Assembly: GCA_035395685.1 (NCBI GenBank) | Contig: DAOPBR010000018.1 | Location: 1-48,404 of the forward strand | Direction of reading: 5' to 3' | DNA: 48,404 nt | From: JAKJGA01 sp029554345 | Lineage (GTDB): Bacteria; Spirochaetota; UBA4802; JAFGJZ01 | In this document: positions 41,809-48,404 of the stretch, piece by piece | How the letters are laid out: every line of letters begins with the position of its first letter | How positions within the stretch are numbered: the first letter of the stretch is position 1 | Position numbers and translations under genes: made by a program | The notes under the pieces: generated by a model | Told to the model about the DNA's origin: nothing | Databases searched by the model: none | The model's input: only the letters and a program-made list of their open reading frames with translations

Positions 41809-42753
41809 ATGGTTAAAGTAGATTCATTAAAAAAGTATTATCATAAAAGCAGTTTGTTCGGTAAGGTGCGGACAGTACGAGCTCTTGACGGAGTCAGTTT
41901 CGGAATAAGGAGAGGCGAATCCTTAGGGGTAGTGGGGGAAAGCGGATGCGGAAAATCGACTTTAGCTCTTTCTCTGATGGGACTTAACAATCCCGTTGAA
42001 GGGAGAATCGAAATAGACGGAACAGATATTGCTTCTCTTAAAAAAGAAGAATTAAGGCTTTTCAGAAAGAATATGAGCATTGTTCTTCAAGATTCTCTCG
42101 GATCTTTGAATCCGAAGATGCGCTGCGGAGATATCGTCTCCGAGCCTGCCAGAATATTTCACGATCTTACAAAGACAGAGATTACGGATAAAACTGTAAC
42201 GGCTTTTGAACAGGTTGGTTTGTCTGCAGAATACTTGAAGCGTTATCCTCACGAACTTTCCGGTGGTCAGAGACAGAGAATCAATATTGCCAGAGCAATA
42301 ATATTGAAACCTAAATTTACAATTTTTGACGAACCTGTTTCATCTCTTGATGTATCTGTTCAGGCTCAGATTCTCAATCTTCTTTCTGATCTAAGAGAAA
42401 ATTCAGAAATGACCTCGATAATGATTTCGCATAATCTCTCTGTCATCAGATTTTTGTGTGATTCTGTGGCTGTTTTTTATCTCGGAAAGATAGTGGAATA
42501 CGCTTCTGTTAATCATATCTTTGAAAGGGCTTTGCATCCATATACACAATCTCTTCTTGATTCTTCGTTCGACACATCAAAGATTAACGGTTCTTTCGCT
42601 GCAATCGAAGGAGACATTCCTTCTCCTGAAAATCCGCCGTCCGGATGCGCTTTTCATCCGAGATGTCCGCGCAAAATGAATATTTGTTCAGAGATTGCGC
42701 CTTGCGAAAAAACGATAGACGGAGCGAAGGTTTTCTGTCATCTTTATCAGTGA
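41809..42753 (+). CDS. Oligopeptide/dipeptide ABC transporter ATPase (OppF/DppF type)
   Basis: A 314-residue ATPase. Walker A is GVVGESGCGKSTLA, the Q-loop QDSLGSLNPKM, the signature LSGGQRQRINIARA, Walker B TIFDEPVSSLD, and the H-loop MISHNLSVI. The C-terminal oligopeptide-transporter extension has HPYTQSLLDS and CAFHPRCP, with the cysteines that bind a [4Fe-4S] cluster in some relatives (CAFHPRCPRKMNIC). No permease, OppD or binding-protein gene is adjacent, so partners must lie elsewhere. There is no Shine-Dalgarno; the promoter lies 34 nt upstream of the ATG. The TPR gene follows after 2 nt. Confidence 0.93.
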   Translation: MVKVDSLKKYYHKSSLFGKVRTVRALDGVSFGIRRGESLGVVGESGCGKSTLALSLMGLNNPVEGRIEIDGTDIASLKKEELRLFRKNMSIVLQDSLGSLNPKMRCGDIVSEPARIFHDLTKTEITDKTVTAFEQVGLSAEYLKRYPHELSGGQRQRINIARAIILKPKFTIFDEPVSSLDVSVQAQILNLLSDLRENSEMTSIMISHNLSVIRFLCDSVAVFYLGKIVEYASVNHIFERALHPYTQSLLDSSFDTSKINGSFAAIEGDIPSPENPPSGCAFHPRCPRKMNICSEIAPCEKTIDGAKVFCHLYQ

Positions 42754-42755
42754 CG

Positions 42756-43637
42756 ATGAAAAAAATAATTATTCTTTTTTTCCTCCCCGGATTTTTGATT
42801 TCTTATGACGATTATCATCCGGATGTTTTAAGAAAACTTCTTGATGATATTGCAATGGATTATGTCGAGGAATTCCCTTCAGAGAAAATATTAAGAAAGG
42901 GAGACATGCTTTGGTGTACAGGAGATTCTCCAGCTGCAAAAGCCAATAATTCGGCTTATGATTTGATGATGCAGGGACATTTTGATAAGGCCGCTGTATT
43001 TCTTGAGGATTGTCTAAAAAAATCACCGCTGTTCATTCCTTTCCGCCATAATCTTTCCGTATGCTATTATCATCTTAGAAATTTTCCAAGAGCTCATATG
43101 AACATCGACAAAGCTCTTCAACAGATCCCGCAATATTATTTTTTCTACATACAGAAAGGTATAATTTATGAGCTTTCGTTTCAATACGATAAAGCTTTGT
43201 TTTATTACAAGAAAGCGGCAAGATTGAATAAAATAGATACGGAACCTCTTGTAATCATCGGGGATCTGTATTTTTTGAGCGGAAGACATTCAATGGCTGA
43301 GAAATACTATTCAATTGCCGTAAATAAAGAGCCGGATAATCCTAATGCTTTGCTTGGAATGTCCAAAATATTTTTTTACCGCGAAAAAATCTATCTTAGT
43401 TATATGACCATGAAAAAAATCAATAAGGCAAAAGATTTTGATAAGTCTTACTATTTTTACTTTGCAGAAGCTGCATATAAATTACGCAGGTACCGCGAAT
43501 CATATGCAGCATATGTTGAGCTTATGAAGTACAGATATGATAAATTTTTTATTACCACTTCCTTCTCTCTTATTGAATACAAGGCTGATCTTGCCCGCAA
43601 ATTTGCCGAAGCGGAAGAAGAAATCAATTTAAACTGA
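42756..43637 (+). CDS. Exported TPR protein
   Basis: A 293-residue protein with a signal peptide (KKIIILFFLPGFLIS) and about five tetratricopeptide repeats between residues 60 and 250 (LMMQGHFDKAAVFLEDCLKK, VCYYHLRNFPRAHMNIDKAL, KGIIYELSFQYDKALFYYKK, LYFLSGRHSMAEKYYSIAV). It is probably a periplasmic or outer-membrane-associated scaffold. The frame is open from 42645, but the signal peptide starts at 42756, 2 nt after oppF, and translation is probably coupled to it. Confidence 0.85.
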   Translation: MKKIIILFFLPGFLISYDDYHPDVLRKLLDDIAMDYVEEFPSEKILRKGDMLWCTGDSPAAKANNSAYDLMMQGHFDKAAVFLEDCLKKSPLFIPFRHNLSVCYYHLRNFPRAHMNIDKALQQIPQYYFFYIQKGIIYELSFQYDKALFYYKKAARLNKIDTEPLVIIGDLYFLSGRHSMAEKYYSIAVNKEPDNPNALLGMSKIFFYREKIYLSYMTMKKINKAKDFDKSYYFYFAEAAYKLRRYRESYAAYVELMKYRYDKFFITTSFSLIEYKADLARKFAEAEEEINLN

Positions 43638-43648
43638 AATTACGGATA

Positions 43649-44734
43649 TTATACTCTCTTTCGTAATGATGGAAAATATTTAAGACATAGAATGTTTACC
43701 AAAAAAAATCCGACCGAACCGAAAATAGCAAAAAGAAAAGTATAATAAACTATTCCGTTAAAAAAGCAGAAAAACATAATAGATAAAGAATATACTTCCT
43801 TTCTGACGAAATATTGTAAAATAGATATAAGTTTAGCAAGAAAACTTGTTTTTGAAAGCGGTGAAAGAAATTCTTTGCTGAATGCTGAAAATGAATACGA
43901 GCTGCTGTATTTTACAAGATAGACTGTATTCCATCCAATGATCGCAATTACTCCGAGCGTAATCATCGAAAAAATGATAATAAATAATTCGATGTCAAAA
44001 GCCATATAAACTCTTCGGGTTGCCGCTGCTATAATTAAAATTGCGAGGGTGTGATCGCAGACTGTGTCGAGAATCCCGCCTAGTTTTGAAAAACGGATCT
44101 TCATTCTTGCAACTTCTCCGTCGCATCCGTCAATAATAGAAACAGCCTGAATAATGAGACCGGCGGCAATGTTTGCAGTATGTGATGAGTCTAATAAAAG
44201 ATAAACTCCGAACAGACCCAGGGTATAATTTGTCAGGGTTATCACGTTTGGATGAATTCCGGCGTGTGCAAGTAGACGGCTTAAAGGGATAGATATTCTC
44301 TTGTTTATTGTCTGAGCGACAATTCCTCCGGATTGACGCCGGATATGCCTGGAAATATATTTCTCAGAGGTGATTAAAGTTTTACGGTCATTGATTTCGT
44401 AAAAAGAATCCGGTTTGAGAAATGTATTTTGGGAAATTTTAATAAAGTTTGATTTTTCAGAAAATGCATTGAGATACATAAATTGATTTGTAGTTAGTTC
44501 TAAAAATGCTTCTTTCGGATTTTTATCCGTAAATGATATGGATAAATTCTTGAGAGATGAAAGTTTTCTTTTGATTTTGTTCTCAAAAAGTTCTTTATCT
44601 GAAGCTGTAAACTTGAGATAAATTTTTTTAAAACCGGCATGATATAAAATGCGGATATTTCTTTCTATTAAATACTGACCGAACATTTTCAATCTTACAG
44701 TAGATGCCGATGATTTGATTAACGCTGTTTGCAT
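43649..44734 (-). CDS. CDP-alcohol phosphatidyltransferase with degenerate nucleotidyltransferase-like N-domain
   Basis: A 361-residue protein. The C-terminal membrane half carries the full signature D-G-x2-A-R-x8-G-x3-D-x3-D (DGCDGEVAR, then GGILDTVCDH), so it should move a phospho-alcohol from a CDP carrier. The N-terminal ~150 residues look like a sugar nucleotidyltransferase start (LIERNIRILYHAGFKKIYLKF), but the nucleotide loop G-x-G-x-x-R is replaced by KSSASTVRLK. The two-part plan recalls inositol-phosphate cytidylyltransferase/DIPP synthases. The frame is open to 44932; GGGTGA and the divergent gene favour the ATG at 44734, although 44785 is possible. The convergent TPR gene ends 11 nt away. 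Confidence 0.82.
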   Translation of the reverse strand: MQTALIKSSASTVRLKMFGQYLIERNIRILYHAGFKKIYLKFTASDKELFENKIKRKLSSLKNLSISFTDKNPKEAFLELTTNQFMYLNAFSEKSNFIKISQNTFLKPDSFYEINDRKTLITSEKYISRHIRRQSGGIVAQTINKRISIPLSRLLAHAGIHPNVITLTNYTLGLFGVYLLLDSSHTANIAAGLIIQAVSIIDGCDGEVARMKIRFSKLGGILDTVCDHTLAILIIAAATRRVYMAFDIELFIIIFSMITLGVIAIIGWNTVYLVKYSSSYSFSAFSKEFLSPLSKTSFLAKLISILQYFVRKEVYSLSIMFFCFFNGIVYYTFLFAIFGSVGFFLVNILCLKYFPSLRKRV

Positions 44735-44798
44735 TTTGATGTTCACCCGAAAATATATTGACTCTTTGATGGATAACCGGGTCATAATCCCAATTACT

Positions 44799-45812
44799 AT
44801 GAAGAAAACAAGAAAAATATTTCTGGCAATCGGAATTCTTTTGCTGGTTCTGATGATTTCGGTATTCGGAGTCGATAAGCTTGTTGCAGACATTTTATCG
44901 GTCGGTCTGGGCTTTTTTCTCCTAATGTTCATTTATTTTTTGAATCATGTCTTTCTGACTTACGGCTGGCGTGTGCTGATAATGTATCCTCTGGGGCTTA
45001 AAGGCTTCTTTAAGCTTTTGATAGCGCGTATTGCCGGAGATTCTACAACCGTCATAAATGCCGCGGCAGGAGCAGCAGGTGATCCGATTAAGGCATTGTA
45101 TATAAAGGACACTGTTCCTTTGAATACCGGTCTTGCTTCCGTTTTTCTTGACCGTATTGTACATTCAATCGGTAATCTTCTGATAATATTGACGGGCGTT
45201 GTTCTCGCGGCATTTTTGCTTGGAATCCCTTTCTGGGCTGTAATTGCAGCTGCTGTTGTGATAATCGGCGGGATTTTTTACGGAATATCATATATAAGTA
45301 AAAAGAAAAATTTTTTGATTCATGTAGTTAATTCTCTTCCTCAATTTGTTCAAAAAAAATTTATTACACGGAAGAGACGTTCTTCACTAAAAAAGATTGA
45401 TAAAGAATTTTCTCATATTTTTTCAAGCAAGGATAATCTCAATCATTTTTATATTTCGATAATAATGCATTATCTCCCGGTTATGCTGTCAGGGGCATTC
45501 GAAGTTTATTTTATAATGAAATTCATCTCAGTTTCAAATCTATCATTCATTAATGCTTTGTTTATTTATCTTTTCGGACTTGTTGTTTCGATTATACTTC
45601 CCTTTATTCCTTTAAATCTGGTAATCAGCGAAGGATCTTATGCGGCGGCTTGTTCGTATTTCGGTTATGGACCATCTGTCGGAGTATCAATCGGCTTTAT
45701 AAGAAGAGCCAGAGCTCTTTCCTGGTCATTTATCGGTATCGGATTTTTGCTGTATGCAGGTCTATTAAAAAAGGAAACAACACCTGAAGAAAAAAAGAAA
45801 AAGCGGAAATGA
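44799..45812 (+). CDS. UPF0104 / LPG-synthase-TM-type membrane protein
   Basis: A 337-residue protein with about eight membrane helices. Family marks are WRVLIMYPLGLKGFFKLLIARIAGDSTTVINAAAGAAGDPIKALYI and LVISEGSYAAACSYFGYGPSVGVSIGFIRRARALSWSFIG. The family covers the flippase part of lysyl-PG synthases and related lipid or polyprenyl-sugar carriers. The frame is open from 44715, where it would overlap the divergent lipid-synthesis gene; the conserved protein starts at the ATG at 44799. TTGACT (44758) and CATAAT (44783) imply almost no leader. Pairing with a phosphatidyltransferase suggests synthesis and flipping of one lipid (inference). Confidence 0.85.
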   Translation: MKKTRKIFLAIGILLLVLMISVFGVDKLVADILSVGLGFFLLMFIYFLNHVFLTYGWRVLIMYPLGLKGFFKLLIARIAGDSTTVINAAAGAAGDPIKALYIKDTVPLNTGLASVFLDRIVHSIGNLLIILTGVVLAAFLLGIPFWAVIAAAVVIIGGIFYGISYISKKKNFLIHVVNSLPQFVQKKFITRKRRSSLKKIDKEFSHIFSSKDNLNHFYISIIMHYLPVMLSGAFEVYFIMKFISVSNLSFINALFIYLFGLVVSIILPFIPLNLVISEGSYAAACSYFGYGPSVGVSIGFIRRARALSWSFIGIGFLLYAGLLKKETTPEEKKKKRK

Positions 45813-45824
45813 ATTCCGCTTTTT
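45798..45824. terminator. Bidirectional terminator between UPF0104 gene and glnK
   Basis: AAAAAGCGGAA (45798-45808), loop ATGAA, TTCCGCTTTTT (45814-45824). It overlaps the stop codon of the plus-strand gene and can serve both convergent units. Confidence 0.88.
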
Positions 45825-45835
45825 CCTGAAAGATT

Positions 45836-46177
45836 TTAGCCGATCGCTTCGTGACCGGTTTCTCCGGTTCTGACACGGATACATTCTTCCATAGGAACAA
45901 CAAAGATTTTTCCGTCTCCGATGTTTCCTGTTCTTGCTCCCTGAATTATCGCGTTAATAGCTGGTTTTACAAAATTTTCATTTACAGCTATTTCTATCCT
46001 GACTTTATCAAGAAGATTGATTTCTGTGATTACACCGCGGTAGTTTTCGGTATAACCGCCCTGCTGACCGCAACCGATTGCGCTAGTTACGGTCATTTTC
46101 CCGATGCCGGCTCTCGTAAGAGAGTTTTTAACATCTGTAAGTTTTTCCGGCTGAATAACTGCTATTATAAGTTTCAT
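45836..46177 (-). CDS. glnK: PII nitrogen regulatory protein
   Basis: A 113-residue PII signal protein that binds ATP/ADP and 2-oxoglutarate. The T-loop keeps the Tyr of the uridylylation site (GGYTENYRGV). ARTGNIGDGKIFVVPMEECIRVRTGE is the family's B-loop and C-loop. It lies 12 nt behind amtB, so by the known pattern it should bind and close the ammonium channel when nitrogen is plentiful. GGAGG precedes the ATG. Confidence 0.95.
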   Translation of the reverse strand: MKLIIAVIQPEKLTDVKNSLTRAGIGKMTVTSAIGCGQQGGYTENYRGVITEINLLDKVRIEIAVNENFVKPAINAIIQGARTGNIGDGKIFVVPMEECIRVRTGETGHEAIG

Positions 46178-46189
46178 ATTTCCTCCTTT

Positions 46190-47593
46190 TTACTTCGTAA
46201 GGAAGCCCTGGAAATCAGGATAAGCTTTCATTCCATGTTCGCCTATGTCAAGACCTACGATTTCTTCACGTTTGCTTACTCTCATTCCCAAAGTCTTTTT
46301 AATTATAAACCAGATGATGAAAGAAGCAATAAAAGTAAATCCGCCTACTGCTGCAACGCCTGTAAGCTGAGTGAGGAAAAGTGAAAATCCGCCGCCGTTG
46401 AAAAGACCGTTTCCGGTTGCAGCGCCTGTGATTCCGTCTTTTGCCCAGAGGCCGACAGCGAGAGTTCCGAAAATACCGTTTACAAGGTGGACTGAAAGAG
46501 CTCCGACAGGATCGTCAATCTTAAGTTTATCGAAAAAGTATACTGCGCATACTACCAAAACTCCGGCTATTGAACCGATTGCAGCAGCTGCAGGTACGGA
46601 TACAAAAGCGCAAGGAGCGGTAATTGCAACGAGTCCTGCAAGTGCACCGTTTAGAATCATTGAAAGATCAGGTTTTTTCTGAATTAACCATGATGCTATA
46701 GTTGCTGTTGCTATTGCGAATACTGCTGAAGTATTAGTTGTAAGAGCAACGTGAGCGATGGCAGAACCGTCGCCAACTGCCATTGTTGATCCCGGATTGA
46801 ATCCGAACCAACCAAACCAAAGAACAAGTGCTCCAAGAGTTGCAAGACCCATATTATGACCGAAGATCGGATTTGTTGAGCCGTCTTCTTTATATTTTCC
46901 TGTACGAGCGCCGAGAAGAATTACACCTGCAAGAGCTGCCCATCCGCCTACGGAATGAACTACTGTTGAACCGGCAAAATCCCAGAATCCTTTTGCTGCG
47001 AGCCAGCCGCCGCCCCATATCCAATGACCTGTTATAGGATACATTATTGCGACAAGAACAAAAGAGAATACGATAAATGAATGGAATTTAATTCTTTCTG
47101 CAACTGCTCCTGAAACTATAGTTGCTGCTGTAGCTGCAAAAACAAGCTGGAAAAAGAATTTAGCGAATAAAGGTACACCGGTCCAGCTTAATGCGCTGTA
47201 GGCTCCCTGATATGCGTCTCCTGTAAGAGGGCTTGTATCAGCGCCGCCGATAAAAAAGAGACCTTCTTTTCCGATAAATCCGCTTCCGTTACCGAACATA
47301 AGTCCGAAACCGATTACGTAGAAAGAAATTGATGCGATTGCGAAAACTATAAAATTCTTTGCGAGAATGTTTACAGAGTTCTTTGAACGAGTGAGTCCGG
47401 TTTCTACCATAGCGAAACCAAGATTCATAAAGAAAACAAGAAATGCGGCAATCATTACCCACATGGTATCCATGCCGACTTGGGCAATATTAATTGCCGG
47501 AGCTTCGCTTGCGGCATCCTGTGCAAAAAGAATTCCGCCTGTAAATAGTGCGAATAGAAACAAAGAGATTAGAGTTTTAAATTTTCTATTCAT
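46190..47593 (-). CDS. amtB: Ammonium transporter
   Basis: A 467-residue Amt protein. A cleavable signal (KTLISLFLFALFTGGILFA) is followed by eleven membrane helices. Family marks are AAFLVFFMNLGFAMVETGLTRSKN, the pore DFAGSTVVHSVGGWAALAG with the first pore histidine, FNPGSTMAVGD, and AVGALSVHLVNGIFGTLAVGLWA with the second. The cytoplasmic tail ends IVGLDIGEHGMKAYPDFQGF, as in AmtB proteins that bind GlnK. AAGGAGG precedes the ATG. Confidence 0.97.
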   Translation of the reverse strand: MNRKFKTLISLFLFALFTGGILFAQDAASEAPAINIAQVGMDTMWVMIAAFLVFFMNLGFAMVETGLTRSKNSVNILAKNFIVFAIASISFYVIGFGLMFGNGSGFIGKEGLFFIGGADTSPLTGDAYQGAYSALSWTGVPLFAKFFFQLVFAATAATIVSGAVAERIKFHSFIVFSFVLVAIMYPITGHWIWGGGWLAAKGFWDFAGSTVVHSVGGWAALAGVILLGARTGKYKEDGSTNPIFGHNMGLATLGALVLWFGWFGFNPGSTMAVGDGSAIAHVALTTNTSAVFAIATATIASWLIQKKPDLSMILNGALAGLVAITAPCAFVSVPAAAAIGSIAGVLVVCAVYFFDKLKIDDPVGALSVHLVNGIFGTLAVGLWAKDGITGAATGNGLFNGGGFSLFLTQLTGVAAVGGFTFIASFIIWFIIKKTLGMRVSKREEIVGLDIGEHGMKAYPDFQGFLTK

Positions 47594-47622
47594 GTTTACC
47601 TCCTTCTTCAGTTGATATACTT

Positions 47623-47650
47623 AACATAATCAATACAGGCGGGAGGTCAA
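47623..47650 (-). promoter_or_regulatory. Promoter of amtB-glnK
   Basis: Minus-strand TTGACC (47650-47645) and TATGTT (47628-47623), 16 nt apart. No sigma-54 GG-N10-GC element was found, so nitrogen control, if any, works by another route. The stretch 47651-47850 contains nothing recognisable. Confidence 0.55.
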
Positions 47651-47889
47651 TATCAGGAAATGAAAACAGGCTTTAAAGAAACCTTATTTTACATGAGCTT
47701 AAAATATGATGAAGGAACTGAACACTATTTATTCTTTTGTATTTCTGCTGTGTTAAATAATCTTTGTTAATAATTCTTGTGTTAAGCATTTTTTAATAGA
47801 TTATTTTAATGGAAAAAGGGTATTCGGCCCGATCTGTGTCAAGTAAAAAAGCCTTGACAAGGGTTTGATAAATTGGGTTTGATGGCTCT

Positions 47890-48306
47890 ATGATAGAATT
47901 TGAAGATAAAACGTGTTTCGGATGCGGACAGGAAAACTCCCGCGGTTTGAGGCTAGAGCTTGGTTTCGATGAAGATACCAAGACTGTTTACGGAGAATTC
48001 CAGGCAACTCAGGAGCTTGAAGGGGCTCCGAACATTATTCATGCAGGGATTGTTTCTGTAATCCTTGATGAAGCAATGATAATGGTAAACAAATACATGG
48101 ATACCGTTGCGTTGACAGGAGAGCTTACTATACGTTATCTTCAACCTGCTTTTATCAACGAGAATCTCTATGTGCGCGGTTGGTATGTTAAAAAAAACAA
48201 GCGCGTAATAGAAAACAGAGCTGAGATTGAAAACGAAATGGGAAAAATCGTTGCGCGAGCAAAGGGAAAATACATAGAAGTAGACAAGATTCCTCAGCCT
48301 GAATAA
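47890..48306 (+). CDS. Hotdog-fold thioesterase (PaaI-like)
   Basis: A 138-residue hotdog protein. NIIHAGIVSVILDEAMIM carries the usual His-Gly and the catalytic Asp of the PaaI/4HBT group. The N-terminal CFGCGQENSRGLRLEL is a cysteine motif common in one subgroup. It probably hydrolyses an acyl-CoA; the acyl group is unknown. There is no Shine-Dalgarno: TTGACA at 47854-47859 lies 36 nt from the ATG, with TTTGAT (47878) as the -10. tRNA-Leu follows 10 nt after the stop and is probably processed from the same transcript. Confidence 0.88.
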   Translation: MIEFEDKTCFGCGQENSRGLRLELGFDEDTKTVYGEFQATQELEGAPNIIHAGIVSVILDEAMIMVNKYMDTVALTGELTIRYLQPAFINENLYVRGWYVKKNKRVIENRAEIENEMGKIVARAKGKYIEVDKIPQPE

Positions 48307-48316
48307 TCAAAACAAA

Positions 48317-48400
48317 GCCGAAGTGGTGGAACTGGTAGACGCAGCGGACTCAAAATCCGCCGGGGGCAACTTCATGAGGGTTCAAGTCCCTCCTTCGGCA
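48317..48400 (+). tRNA. tRNA-Leu (anticodon CAA)
   Basis: The acceptor arms are GCCGAAG and CTTCGGC with discriminator A. The anticodon stem GCGGA/TCCGC encloses CTCAAAA with anticodon CAA. A class II variable arm (GGGGGCAACTTCAT region) and a T arm with GGTTCAAGTCCC complete it. CCA is not encoded. Confidence 0.95.
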
Positions 48401-48404
48401 CACA

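Noticed and set aside
44735..44932. Longer N-terminus of the CDP-alcohol transferase gene
   Set aside because: It would overlap the divergent UPF0104 gene by more than 100 nt and adds sequence antisense to a conserved membrane protein.
47594..47889. Sigma-54 promoter for amtB-glnK
   Set aside because: No GG-N10-GC element was found; a sigma-70-type TTGACC/TATGTT pair is present instead.

Overview
The window looks like AT-rich chromosome of a spirochaete. The strongest evidence is two adjacent FlaA-type periplasmic flagellar sheath proteins (18776-20372). They are followed by a ~900-residue protein ending in a GreA domain, the long GreA form known from Treponema and Borrelia. Lipoproteins with relaxed lipoboxes and an outer-membrane barrel fit a diderm. 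I cannot name the genus. There is no phage, insertion sequence, CRISPR array or rRNA. One run of exactly 100 N (9846-9945) is a scaffold gap that cuts two genes.

Layout. 1-4.4 kb: a lipoprotein, then an exosortase overlapping the gene of its probable single target, a multi-pass VIT protein with a PEP-CTERM-like tail. 4.4-7 kb: a cobalamin riboswitch in front of metE, then tRNA-Gln. 7-10.5 kb: a J-domain protein, a membrane protein with a degenerate GGDEF-like tail, a TPR protein and a DedA protein. 10.5-15 kb: an unusual ATP-grasp/FMN-dehydrogenase fusion, a MetY-type sulfhydrylase and a hemolysin-III protein. 15-18.5 kb: two exported proteins, two tandem STAS proteins and lexA with a palindromic operator. 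18.5-23.2 kb: the flaA pair and the GreA-domain protein. 23.2-27.2 kb: a structured intergenic region, an orphan Phd antitoxin with a 23-codon toxin stub, then iscR-like/nifU/nifS/hisI/gmhB. 27-34.7 kb: a WHy lipoprotein, an HD hydrolase, a hybrid sensor kinase, a flagellin-like protein with a CesT/YbjN-like partner, GNAT, isochorismatase-like and DinB-like genes. 34.8-38.9 kb: a feoA-feoB-Cys-rich peptide-porin operon behind palindromic operators. 39-48.4 kb: an Ntn hydrolase, YkgJ-like, SppA, OppF, a TPR protein, a CDP-alcohol phosphatidyltransferase divergent from a UPF0104 flippase-like protein, amtB-glnK, a thioesterase and tRNA-Leu.

Common themes are methionine synthesis (riboswitch-metE, metY), Fe-S assembly and iron uptake (nifUS, feo), nitrogen sensing (amtB-glnK) and envelope biology. 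Several genes without a clear Shine-Dalgarno have a -35-like hexamer 33-36 nt before their start codon, which suggests frequent leaderless transcripts. The items most worth a second look are the exosortase/VIT pair, the ATP-grasp/FMN fusion, the leaderless-promoter pattern, the flagellin-like/chaperone-like pair and the porin inside the feo operon.
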